In this document: in pieces, positions 1-7,401 of the stretch
Layout of the letters: every line of letters starts with the position of its first letter
How positions within the stretch are numbered: the stretch's first letter is position 1
Assembly: GCA_946482075.1 (NCBI GenBank)
Contig: CAMLQG010000056.1
Coordinates: 1-21,747, forward strand
From: an uncultured Erythrobacteraceae bacterium
GTDB lineage: Bacteria > Pseudomonadota > Alphaproteobacteria > Sphingomonadales > Sphingomonadaceae
Reading direction: 5' to 3'
DNA length: 21,747 nt
Program-made: the position numbers and the translations under genes
Notes under the pieces: model-generated
What the model saw: the letters and a program-made list of their open reading frames with translations, nothing else
The model's database searches: none
Told to the model about the DNA's origin: nothing

Positions 1-22
1 TCTAATTTGAAATAGATAAATG
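1..22 (+). promoter_or_regulatory. Putative promoter/operator element upstream of the LLM monooxygenase gene
   Basis: An AT-rich block opens the window in otherwise GC-rich DNA. It reads TCTAATTTGAAATAG followed by ATAAAT and is itself an imperfect palindrome. The same string with few changes, in the same orientation to its downstream gene, lies before the amidohydrolase gene (reverse strand, 4707 down to 4685). The ATAAAT part could be a -10 box; any -35 box would lie left of the window. Similarity and position are seen directly; the regulatory role is inferred. Confidence 0.45.
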
Positions 23-129
23 TCAGAACCCGACTACCACGCATGGTCAAACGCCCGAAACGAAAGCAGATCCGGCCGTGCCGAGAGGAATGCCGAAGCC
101 AACCATGCCCGCGCTGAAAGGTCCTATCC

Positions 130-1386
130 TTGAAAGTAAATCTCTTCTGCATGCCCACCGTTCCGGCCGCGTCCCCCGACGAACGTGAGCGTCTTCGCCC
201 GATCGGCCGCAATCCCGAGCACTACCATGCGATGATCGAAGAGATGCGCGCGCTCGCCAAGGCTGCGGACGAGTTGGGCATCCACAGCATCTCCACGACC
301 GAACACCATTTCCACACGGAAGGGTTCGAAGCCAATCCCAATCCGATCCTTCTCCTGGCCGACCTGGCGGCGCGGACCGAACGACTTGTGGTGGCGCCCA
401 TGTCCGTCGTGGTCACCGCAGAGAACCCGATGCGCGTCGCCGAGAATGTCGCCATGCTCGATACGCTGGCGAAAGGGCGAGTCGCGGTGGGCTTCGCGCG
501 TGGCTACCAGAAGCGCTGGGTACAGGTGATCGGACAGGGGGTCGGCCTCACGGCGGCGGCCGTCAGCAGCGAAGACGACGACGCGCGTAACAAGAGGATT
601 TTCGACGAGTTCGAGAAGATCATTCACCTCGCCTGGAACAATGACGTCTTCGAGTTCAAGGGTGAATTCTTCCAGGTCCCCTACCCCTATGAAGAGGGTA
701 TCGGCGGCTGGCCCGCGGTCGATTTCACGCGCCGCTTCGGCGCCGACGGGGAATTCGACGAGAACGGCATCATCCGGCGCGTCGGCACCGTGCCGGGACC
801 GTTTCAAAAACCCCACCCGGAGATCTGGCGAACCTCCAGCGGCAACCGCCAGACGGTCGTGGAATCCGCGCAGAAAGGCTACGTCCAGTTCATCTACACG
901 CCCCGCCCGGAAGACCTGCTGGACAATTGCCGGCTCTATCAGGAGGAAGCGGCGAAGGCGGGCTTCCACCGCAAACTCGGCGAAAAGGTCGGCGTGGTTC
1001 GCACCGTGACGGTCGGCAAGACCGAAGCCGACGCCTGGGATCTGGCCGTCAAATCGACCGGTGAATGCTGGCACAATTATTTCGAGCTTTTCGGCTTCTG
1101 CGAGGTCTTCCGCTATCCGCACGAGGACAAGGTCAATTTCCCGGTCCCGCTCAAATTCAAGACGATGGAGGAAGCGCAGACGCGCTTCGCGGAAACGGGG
1201 CTTTCCGTGCAGGGGACCGTCGATCAGGTGAAACGGCAGATCGAGGATCTCGCCCGTTGCTACGCCGATGGAGAGATGGAATATCTGTGCTGGATGTTCA
1301 ACCATCAGGGCATGGTGCCGATCGACCAGCAGATCGAGCAACTCGACGTGTTCATGAACAAGGTCTGGAAGCCGATCTTTGGCTGA
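130..1386 (+). CDS. LLM-class (luciferase-like) flavin-dependent monooxygenase
   Basis: The 418-residue product has the bacterial luciferase-like TIM-barrel pattern. The N-terminal strand is MKVNLF, followed by an acidic/histidine segment (STTEHHF) near residues 55-61, the strand LVVAPMSVVV with a following NPMRVAEN helix, and GRVAVGFARGY near 115-125. Family members use reduced FMN (some use F420) with O2 to oxygenate small organic substrates, or act as reductases; the substrate here is unknown. The length suits the larger, alkanal/limonene-monooxygenase-like members. The start is TTG at 130, chosen because GAAAGG (116-121) sits 8 bases upstream and the residues it adds form the usual first strand; ATG at 151 is the alternative. 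No flavin reductase gene is visible nearby. The acyl-CoA synthetase follows after 113 bp and may be co-transcribed. Confidence 0.85.
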   Translation: MKVNLFCMPTVPAASPDERERLRPIGRNPEHYHAMIEEMRALAKAADELGIHSISTTEHHFHTEGFEANPNPILLLADLAARTERLVVAPMSVVVTAENPMRVAENVAMLDTLAKGRVAVGFARGYQKRWVQVIGQGVGLTAAAVSSEDDDARNKRIFDEFEKIIHLAWNNDVFEFKGEFFQVPYPYEEGIGGWPAVDFTRRFGADGEFDENGIIRRVGTVPGPFQKPHPEIWRTSSGNRQTVVESAQKGYVQFIYTPRPEDLLDNCRLYQEEAAKAGFHRKLGEKVGVVRTVTVGKTEADAWDLAVKSTGECWHNYFELFGFCEVFRYPHEDKVNFPVPLKFKTMEEAQTRFAETGLSVQGTVDQVKRQIEDLARCYADGEMEYLCWMFNHQGMVPIDQQIEQLDVFMNKVWKPIFG

Positions 1387-1499
1387 AGCGCCGGGCAAGC
1401 TGCACAGCGGAGCGCATAGCCGGCGGCCAGTCCGCAGATGACCCTTGCCGCACTCCGGCATATGTTCGTAGGGTCGTACCGGCGACCGGAGAGCGCACC

Positions 1500-3041
1500 A
1501 TGAGGACCCTGCAGGACATCTGGCTCACTGCGCGGCGCATGACGCCGGACCAGTTGGCAGTGAAGGATGAACGGACCGCACGGACCTATCGCGAAGTGAC
1601 GGATCGCGCTTTCCGCCTTGCCGGCGCGCTTCGTGACGCCGGCGTGCGCAAGAACGACCGGGTGGCGATGATGGCCATGAACGGAGCGGCATGGTTCGAT
1701 TTCTACGCGGCCTGCAACATCGCCGGCTTTATCGCCACGACGGTGAATTTCCGCCTCGCGGCGCGCGAAGTCGAGATGATCCTCGCGGATTCCGGTGCGA
1801 AAGTGCTGATCTACGAGGACCAGTACGAGGATCTCATCCTGGGCATCCGGTCCCGCCTGCCCGCGCTGGAACTGACGCTGCGCCTGGGCGGCGAGGACAG
1901 TTATGAAGCCTTCCTGCAAGGCGGCAAGGCCGAGGCAAGGATCGAGGCGATCGATCCCGAGGACATCGCCCACCTGATCTACACCAGCGGCACAACCGGC
2001 CGCGCGAAAGGCGTCGCGCGGTCGCATCGGGCGGAAGTGGCCAATGGCCGCGCTCTGGCGCTGTCCATGGGAATGCGGGCGGGCGGATCGATCCTGCTGA
2101 TGATGCCGATGTTCCATATCGGCGCTCTGGCCGAAGCGCACGGGCAACTCTTCTGCCGCGGCGCGGTTCATCTCCATCGCGATTTCAATCCGCGCAAGAT
2201 ACTGGAGACGATCGCCGGCGAACGGATCGTCTGCACTCACATGGCGCCCACCATGGTGCAGGCCTTCCTCGACGAGCCCGCGATCGGAGACTACGATCTC
2301 TCGAGCCTGGAGACGCTGTGCTACGCGGCAGCACCCATGCCCGTGACGCTGCTGCGCAAGGGCGTGGAACTGCTCGGCCCGATCTTCGTGGACTGCTACG
2401 GCAGTTCGGAACTCGGCGCGGCCACCGCGCTTCCCCGATGCGCCCATAATCTTCACGGCAGCGAAGACGAGACAGAACGGTTGGGCTCGGTCGGCCAGGC
2501 ACTCAACCATACGGAGATCGCGATCATCGACGACGCCGGGCAGATCCTGCCGCCCGGCACGGTAGGGGAAGTCTCCGTCCGCTCGGACAGCGCGCTGTCC
2601 TTCTACTGGAACAATCACGGCGCCTCGCTCGATGCCATCCGCGACGGCTGGTTTTCGACCGGCGACATGGGCTTTCTCGATGAACAGGGCTATCTCTTCC
2701 TGGTCGATCGCAAGAAGGACATGATCATCTCCGGCGGCGAGAACATCTACTGCCGCGAGGTGGAGGAAGCGATCATGGACCATGCCGAAGTGGTCGATGT
2801 CGCGGTGATCGGCGTGCCCGACGATTATTGGGGAGAGGCGGTGAAGGCCGTCGTCGTGCGGGCTTCCGCAAGCACCGTCTCGGCCGAGGCTCTGATCGAA
2901 CACTGCGCCACGATGATCGCGCGCTACAAGCGCCCGAAGAGCGTGGATTTCGTGGACGAACTCCCCCGGCTTCCCAGCGGCAAGGTCAACAAGGTGACGC
3001 TGCGCGAGACCTACGCGGCGAAACGGCCCGCCTCCGCCTGA
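1500..3041 (+). CDS. AMP-dependent acyl-CoA synthetase/ligase (ANL superfamily)
   Basis: This 513-residue protein should activate a carboxylic acid through an acyl-adenylate to its CoA thioester. The ANL motifs are all present: phosphate-binding loop YTSGTTGRAKG (161-171), YGSSE near 300, the STGD core motif with DRKKDMIISGGENIY near the C-domain hinge, and PSGKVNK with the expected catalytic lysine K495. The length is normal for fatty- or aromatic-acyl-CoA ligases. ATG at 1500 is chosen over the longer open frame from 1065 because that extension overlaps the monooxygenase gene and codes for nothing family-like. GGAGAG (1488-1493) lies 6 bases before the ATG. It follows the LLM gene on the same strand and is tail-to-tail with the EthD gene, 12 bp away. 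The acid may be a product of the oxidative steps encoded nearby; that link is inference. Confidence 0.9.
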   Translation: MRTLQDIWLTARRMTPDQLAVKDERTARTYREVTDRAFRLAGALRDAGVRKNDRVAMMAMNGAAWFDFYAACNIAGFIATTVNFRLAAREVEMILADSGAKVLIYEDQYEDLILGIRSRLPALELTLRLGGEDSYEAFLQGGKAEARIEAIDPEDIAHLIYTSGTTGRAKGVARSHRAEVANGRALALSMGMRAGGSILLMMPMFHIGALAEAHGQLFCRGAVHLHRDFNPRKILETIAGERIVCTHMAPTMVQAFLDEPAIGDYDLSSLETLCYAAAPMPVTLLRKGVELLGPIFVDCYGSSELGAATALPRCAHNLHGSEDETERLGSVGQALNHTEIAIIDDAGQILPPGTVGEVSVRSDSALSFYWNNHGASLDAIRDGWFSTGDMGFLDEQGYLFLVDRKKDMIISGGENIYCREVEEAIMDHAEVVDVAVIGVPDDYWGEAVKAVVVRASASTVSAEALIEHCATMIARYKRPKSVDFVDELPRLPSGKVNKVTLRETYAAKRPASA

Positions 3042-3053
3042 GCGCCCTGCCTC

Positions 3054-3455
3054 CTAGCCCGGCTCTTCCGCCTTGAAGCCGGGCTCCATCAGGCCCGGTT
3101 CCCGATAGATCGGCCGCGCTTCCGCGACGAAGGAAAGGCACCCTTCCAGATCCACGAATTCGAGTTCGTCCGGGCGCACGTTCTGCAGATACATCGGTTC
3201 GTTGAAGGCGGCATTCATGGCGTCGCGGCTGTCGAACCACAGCTCGGCGACCCCGTCATATTCGGCGCGATCGCCGAACAACTCCCCCGGCTTCGTCCCT
3301 CCGGGTGCGGGATGATATTGAATATATTTGCGCACATGACGCATGAATTCCGGCGTTCCCAGCACGAGCGGAACATGCCGTTCGTACCAATATTCCTGGA
3401 AGGCTTGGAGCGACATGCCCTTCTTCCGCTTCATCCAGACGATCGAAGTGATCAT
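3054..3455 (-). CDS. EthD-family ferredoxin-like-fold (dimeric alpha/beta barrel) protein
   Basis: A 133-residue protein with an EthD pattern: an opening strand ending in WMKRKKGMS, the AFQEYWYERHVPLVLG helix (residues about 18-33), HVRKYIQYH, and a C-terminal strand region with AELWFDSRDAMNAAF. EthD proteins are named from the ethRABCD cluster of ether-degrading Rhodococcus, where EthD is needed along with P450 EthB but has no assigned catalysis; relatives in polyketide pathways act as cyclases or isomerases. It is the last gene of a leftward block, 10 bp after the amidohydrolase stop, with GGAG 6 bases before the ATG. A P450 gene lies two genes upstream, which echoes the eth arrangement. 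The exact role is unknown. Confidence 0.75.
   Translation of the reverse strand: MITSIVWMKRKKGMSLQAFQEYWYERHVPLVLGTPEFMRHVRKYIQYHPAPGGTKPGELFGDRAEYDGVAELWFDSRDAMNAAFNEPMYLQNVRPDELEFVDLEGCLSFVAEARPIYREPGLMEPGFKAEEPG
3056..3085. terminator. Perfect 9-bp hairpin at the convergent gene ends
   Basis: AGCCCGGCT (3056-3064) and AGCCGGGCT (3077-3085) form a perfect 9-bp inverted repeat around a 12-base loop. It begins at the last base of the EthD stop codon region and lies just downstream of the acyl-CoA synthetase stop, so it could serve transcripts from either strand. It has no clear T-tract, so intrinsic termination is only a possibility; part of it also encodes the EthD C-terminus. Confidence 0.35.
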
Positions 3456-3465
3456 GTGCCGCTCC

Positions 3466-4629
3466 CTACAGCTTGAAGACGGCCCTGGCGTTGTCGCCCA
3501 GGATCTTGCGCGCCATTTCGGGGGAAGTCGCGTCGAGCACGCTCTGGCGCGAGCTGTAATTGAAGCCGTAGGCGCCTTCGGGATGCGGATAGTCGCTGCC
3601 CCACATCACCCGATCCGCTCCGAGATAGTCGAGCAGTTCGAGGCCGAGAAGATCGTTCTGGAACGTCGCGTAGAGATTGGTCTTCCAATAATGGCTGGGC
3701 CGTTCCTTGGGCAGCGGCGACATCAGCTTGCCGTATGAATCGAAGATCATCTCGGCATCCTGAAGCGCCGTGGGTATCCAGCTCAACCCGCCTTCGACAT
3801 AGACCACCTTGAGAGTCGGATTCCGGTCGAACACGCCGCCGAACACGAGCTGGCCGAAACCTTTGCGGAAGGGATCGAGCGCATCCATCAGATAGCCGCC
3901 ATATTTTCCACGGCCCTCGACATCCATGTTCTCCCCGACATGGAAGCATAGCGGAATCCCGGATTGCGCGATGGCCTGCATCAGCGGTTCCATCGCTTCG
4001 GAGCCCCAGTTCACGTCTTCGCCGTTCAGGTCCTTGCCCGGCTTGATCGGCAGCATCATCGCCTTCAATCCGAGATCGGCGATCTGCTGGATCGCGGATG
4101 GCGCCCGGGAGGGATCCCACCAGTTGCTGACCACGCCCACGCCGAAGAACTTGCCGGGAATCTCCCGTCCGCGTTCGGCGAGATATTCGTTGTAGATCCG
4201 GAAGACCCACTCGCGGACTTCCAGGTCCGGGAGGCCAAAGCACCACAGAAGCGAATGGGGGAAAACCAGTTCCCGGTCGACGCCTTCCAACTCCATGTGT
4301 TTCAATCTCAGTTCGAGGTCGTAGAGACCGGGCGTGAACGCCTCGCTCATCACCGCGGCCAGCCGGGGACTCAGCCTTGCATGGCGGTTTTCGGGCAGGT
4401 CGATGCGGATGTAGGAATCCTCGAACCAGACCCGGGGCGCACGTTCCTTCAGGTGGTGCGGAATCCGCTCGTAGAAAATATCCTGATGAACCTCCCAATG
4501 ACCGTCAGCGGAAATGATATGCCCGCCGCTCAGCAACGGATTCTCGCCCAGCGTTTCCGGCGTGCGGAAGGAGCAGAGATCGATCCCTTCCATAAGTGGG
4601 TTCTGCAAGGTCTTGATTGCAGCGTCCAT
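3466..4629 (-). CDS. Amidohydrolase-2 family (metal-dependent TIM-barrel) protein
   Basis: The 387-residue product fits the amidohydrolase-2 family (relatives include ACMSD and 5-carboxyvanillate/OH-cinnamate hydratases or decarboxylases). Visible metal-site motifs are ISADGHWEVH (about residues 40-49), CFHVGEN in mid-barrel, and WGSDYPHPEG near the C-terminus with the usual catalytic aspartate. The family hydrolyses, decarboxylates or hydrates ring-cleavage and carboxylated intermediates; the substrate is not predictable. The start at 4629 is chosen because GGGAGAG (4634-4640) lies 4 bases upstream; the in-frame ATG at 4659 lacks such a site. It is preceded by a promoter-like element at 4686-4713, so it may be transcribed separately from the P450 gene. 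It is followed within 10 bp by the EthD gene. Confidence 0.85.
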   Translation of the reverse strand: MDAAIKTLQNPLMEGIDLCSFRTPETLGENPLLSGGHIISADGHWEVHQDIFYERIPHHLKERAPRVWFEDSYIRIDLPENRHARLSPRLAAVMSEAFTPGLYDLELRLKHMELEGVDRELVFPHSLLWCFGLPDLEVREWVFRIYNEYLAERGREIPGKFFGVGVVSNWWDPSRAPSAIQQIADLGLKAMMLPIKPGKDLNGEDVNWGSEAMEPLMQAIAQSGIPLCFHVGENMDVEGRGKYGGYLMDALDPFRKGFGQLVFGGVFDRNPTLKVVYVEGGLSWIPTALQDAEMIFDSYGKLMSPLPKERPSHYWKTNLYATFQNDLLGLELLDYLGADRVMWGSDYPHPEGAYGFNYSSRQSVLDATSPEMARKILGDNARAVFKL

Positions 4630-4685
4630 GATGCTCTCCCGGCCTGATCGGGCCTGCATCCGGTCCGATCTGAGTCGCCCGCGAG

Positions 4686-4713
4686 ATTTATACTAATCCT
4701 AATTAGAATTCAA
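4686..4713 (-). promoter_or_regulatory. Putative promoter with an operator-like spacer upstream of the amidohydrolase
   Basis: On the reverse strand TTGAAT (4713-4708) and TATAAA (4692-4687) are separated by 15 bases, or by 16 if the -10 is read as ATAAAT. The spacer TCTAATTAGGATTAG contains the perfect palindrome CTAATTAG (4699-4706) and two CTAAT steps. It matches positions 1-22 closely, in the same orientation. A site between -35 and -10 is a classic place for a repressor to bind. The regulator is not in the window. The boxes are seen directly; activity is inferred. Confidence 0.5.
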
Positions 4714-4736
4714 TCATGCTCGATCGCAAGACGGGT

Positions 4737-5939
4737 TCAGCGCCGTGCCGTGACCTTCAGATGCGCCGGCCCCCACAAGCTCCAGCTTTCGCCATAGTCC
4801 ACTTCGGCAATCTCCCACCTCCTCATCGCTGTGAGCAGCGGCCGGAAAAAGGCGAGAACCTCGCCCCGCGCGGCGTGCATGCCAAGGCATTGATGCATGC
4901 CGAAACCGAAGCCGAGATGAGGCTTCTGGCCCTTGTCCCGCCGATGGATATCGAAGCGGTCGGGATCGGGAAACACCGTGGCGTCCCGGTTGGCGATCCC
5001 GGGCATGACATAGACCATCTGGCCCGGATCGAGGCGCACTCCGTTAAGCTCCGCGCCTTCAGGACCGACATGGCGCGTGGTGACCTGCACGACCGACTGG
5101 TGGCGCAGCACTTCCTCGAACGCGGCCGATGCCCTGTCGGGCGCGCGGACGAGCTCTTCCAGCACCTCTTCGTGCTCATGCAGCATCAGCACGATGTTCC
5201 CCATCCAGCGCACGGTGGTATCCAGCGCACCGATGAACAGGTTGAGCAGGTTATCTGCCACCATCGCCCGATCGAACCCCTTGTCCGCCTGGCCCGCCAC
5301 CATCAGAGCCACCAGATCGCAGGGGTGCTCCCCACGCGCAAAACGGGATTCCCGGTCGGCGATCTGCTCGTCGAGATAGGCATAGGTCTCACATTTCGCC
5401 CGAGCGCGTTCGTGCAAGCGGGGATCGCCTTCCGCCAGCTCCAGCTGGGCAGTGCTGTTCATGATCGCATTCCACCGCTGGAAATCATCCCGCCGGTCGT
5501 CAGGCACGTCCATGAAGGCGGTGATCACGTCGGTCGTGTAATCCTGGAAAATGGCCACGAGATCTTCCTCGCCACCTTCGGCCAGGCGTTCGAGCAAGGC
5601 ACGGCCGCGCGGGTGGGCCAGTTTCGTCAGCTGGTCGCCCCGCCGCGCGATCGCTTCGGGCAGCAGTTCGGACGCCCAGATGGAACGCAGGCGATTATGG
5701 ACACCGCCATCGTGGAACAGCATCGCGTCATGGCCGAATGCCGCGCGCTGCGGGCTATCGCCATTGTGGAAGTCCTTGGAGCGGGTCAGCACGCCCTTGA
5801 CCCCGGCGTAGTCGGTGACGATCCAACCATTCAACGCCGTGCTCCAGAACGGGCTCGGACGTTCGCGCAGGGCGGGATAGTGGAAGGAAGGCGGCAGTGC
5901 CCGCCCATCCGCATAGGAATGCGCGAAAGTGAGATCCAT
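4737..5939 (-). CDS. Bacterial cytochrome P450 monooxygenase (CYP)
   Basis: A 400-residue soluble class-I type P450. The I-helix oxygen-binding motif is GALDTT (237-242), the K-helix ExxR is E276-R279, and the heme-binding loop is FGFGMHQCLG with cysteine ligand C351. No N-terminal anchor is present, as expected for a cytosolic bacterial CYP. It would hydroxylate a hydrophobic substrate using electrons from a ferredoxin and a reductase, neither of which is encoded in this window. The start at 5939 (MDLTF) is preferred because GGAGAGG lies 5 bases upstream; ATG at 5960 has no convincing ribosome-binding site. It is divergent from the DUF1214-like gene across about 200 bp and lies 107 bp upstream of the amidohydrolase gene. 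The CYP family cannot be assigned by eye. Confidence 0.92.
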   Translation of the reverse strand: MDLTFAHSYADGRALPPSFHYPALRERPSPFWSTALNGWIVTDYAGVKGVLTRSKDFHNGDSPQRAAFGHDAMLFHDGGVHNRLRSIWASELLPEAIARRGDQLTKLAHPRGRALLERLAEGGEEDLVAIFQDYTTDVITAFMDVPDDRRDDFQRWNAIMNSTAQLELAEGDPRLHERARAKCETYAYLDEQIADRESRFARGEHPCDLVALMVAGQADKGFDRAMVADNLLNLFIGALDTTVRWMGNIVLMLHEHEEVLEELVRAPDRASAAFEEVLRHQSVVQVTTRHVGPEGAELNGVRLDPGQMVYVMPGIANRDATVFPDPDRFDIHRRDKGQKPHLGFGFGMHQCLGMHAARGEVLAFFRPLLTAMRRWEIAEVDYGESWSLWGPAHLKVTARR

Positions 5940-6143
5940 CGGCGCCTCTCCACGTGACATTTGTCGTTATCGTGTGCTCCGCTGCAAGCGGATGGCGGAA
6001 TGATATAGCCGGCGAGGATATCAGTCCATCGAGGGGATCACGCGCAGTTCAGTCTCAGCCTAGGCGAGCTTCTTGATTAGAGGATCGAATTCTCCTCATA
6101 TCCTACCCACCGGTTCTGACCGATATACATGGCGGAGAGCAAA
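5940..6143. promoter_or_regulatory. Divergent promoter region between P450 and DUF1214-like genes
   Basis: This non-coding gap separates two divergent genes. On the plus strand TTGATT (6073-6078) and TCATAT (6096-6101) stand 17 bases apart, a plausible promoter about 40 bases before the DUF1214-like start. An inverted repeat GAGGA (6080-6084)/TCCTC (6093-6097) sits mainly inside the spacer. Read on the minus strand towards the P450, 6081-6076 gives TCTAAT, the first six bases of the motif seen at 1-22 and 4707-4685, but the rest does not match well. No other coding or RNA signal was recognised here. Confidence 0.4.
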
Positions 6144-7367
6144 ATGGCGGATGCGGTGGCCAAGAGGCTTCTGAGCGGGCGCGCGTGGAACGATTTCTGC
6201 GATGTGCTCAAGGAGGCCGGCCGGATCGTGGACCGCTTCCCCGAGATAGACGATCTCGATCGCGCGGAATGGTATCGCTGCCTCAGCCGCTACACGCGCG
6301 GCATGCTCGAACGCTATGTCGAGGCCGGCGATCCGAGCCGGCTAGCGCTGATCGACATGGCTTGGCGCCACACGATCAACTGCACCTCTCCCATGCAGGA
6401 CCAGCTCTTTGCCGAATTCGACCCGCAATATGATTATCGCCTCTACGGCAACCGCAAGGACTGCCCCTATATCGTCTTCATGTCCTGGACTCATCGCCAG
6501 CCGGCAGATTACGGCGCCCGGGACTGGGCGTCCGCCGGCACGGACGGGTTGAAGGAGTTCGACCCTGCCTGGCTGCCTGCCGTCGGCACGGTGCTGAGCG
6601 ACGACATCCATTTCGACGAAGATGGCAATTTCGAGCTGATCGTCAGCCAGACGAAGCCAGCGGGCGGCAAGGACTGGCTACCCTCGAGCCCCGATTGCGT
6701 GGGCCTGCTGGTACGCACGCATTATCATACGTGGGAAGGCACCGAGCGCGCCACGATGCAGATCGAACGGATCGATGCGGGCAAGCCCGCCTCGCTCGAT
6801 CCCGCCGATATGGGCCGGATGCTGACCAAATCCGCGCAGGCCGTGCTCGGCTATGCGGAGCTGATCCGCAGCTGGTGGCAGGAAAACCTGTCCAAGCGCC
6901 CCAACACGATCGTCTACAGCCAGGCGACTTACCTCTCCAACGGCGGGGTGCCCGACCGGCGGCATCACGGCTTCGGAAGCTGGTTCAAGGACAAGGGCGA
7001 GGCGCTGGTGATCCGCTTCACACCCCCGCCTTGCCGCTTCTGGACCTGGCAGGTGTGCAACATCTGGCAGGAGAACCTCGACAATTTCGCCGAAGGCCAG
7101 GGCTATCTCAACGATGGCAATACGGTGCTAGAAGCAGACGGCTCGGTGCTGTTCGTGCTGGCGGACGAGGATCCCGGCATCGGTGCGCGTTGGGTAGACA
7201 GCTACGGCCACCAGCGCGGCGTGTGGAGTTCGCGCCTGATCCACACCGACGGCGATCCGCCGGTGATTCATATCCACCGCCTCAAGCTCGACGAACTGAA
7301 GCGGGTGGGGATCGGCGGGCTCGACCCCGCCGACGCGATCGTGAGCGGAGGTCCGCCGCCGGACTGA
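6144..7367 (+). CDS. DUF1214-domain-like protein of unknown function with an internal repeat
   Basis: The 407-residue protein is not firmly recognised. Its centre resembles DUF1214: DG (160-161), P172, then DWLPSSPD (177-184) and LLVRTHYH (188-195). A second, weaker copy follows: DG (332-333), P344 and W350, with exactly the same DG-to-P (12) and DG-to-W (18) spacing, offset by 172 residues. The protein is rich in Trp, Tyr and His, has no signal peptide or membrane segment, and looks soluble. DUF1214 proteins often sit beside oxidative or sulfotransferase genes but lack an assigned reaction. The start at 6144 is preferred because GGAGAG (6134-6139) lies 4 bases upstream; ATG at 6129 has none. 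It opens a rightward block with the SDR, sulfotransferase and second SDR genes. Confidence 0.6.
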   Translation: MADAVAKRLLSGRAWNDFCDVLKEAGRIVDRFPEIDDLDRAEWYRCLSRYTRGMLERYVEAGDPSRLALIDMAWRHTINCTSPMQDQLFAEFDPQYDYRLYGNRKDCPYIVFMSWTHRQPADYGARDWASAGTDGLKEFDPAWLPAVGTVLSDDIHFDEDGNFELIVSQTKPAGGKDWLPSSPDCVGLLVRTHYHTWEGTERATMQIERIDAGKPASLDPADMGRMLTKSAQAVLGYAELIRSWWQENLSKRPNTIVYSQATYLSNGGVPDRRHHGFGSWFKDKGEALVIRFTPPPCRFWTWQVCNIWQENLDNFAEGQGYLNDGNTVLEADGSVLFVLADEDPGIGARWVDSYGHQRGVWSSRLIHTDGDPPVIHIHRLKLDELKRVGIGGLDPADAIVSGGPPPD

Positions 7368-7401
7368 TCGGCGCAAGAGACGACGAACCAGGGAGAGTGG
7401 G

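Noticed and set aside
124..1461. A 445-codon open frame antisense to the LLM monooxygenase gene
   Set aside because: It is the mirror of a well-supported gene in GC-rich DNA, with composition typical of shadow frames and no family-like motif.
1305..2903. A 532-codon frame antisense to the acyl-CoA synthetase
   Set aside because: Shadow of a gene with complete ANL motifs; the translation is rich in Arg, His and Asp without domains.
1065..3041. Longer 658-codon version of the acyl-CoA synthetase
   Set aside because: The added 145 codons overlap the monooxygenase gene in another frame and have no family similarity; ATG 1500 has a good ribosome-binding site.
3964..4647. A 227-codon frame antisense to the amidohydrolase
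   Set aside because: The opposite strand carries the metal-site motifs and a ribosome-binding site; this frame has neither.
4716..5957. A 413-codon frame antisense to the P450 gene
   Set aside because: The P450 strand has the I-helix, ExxR and heme-cysteine motifs; this is its shadow.
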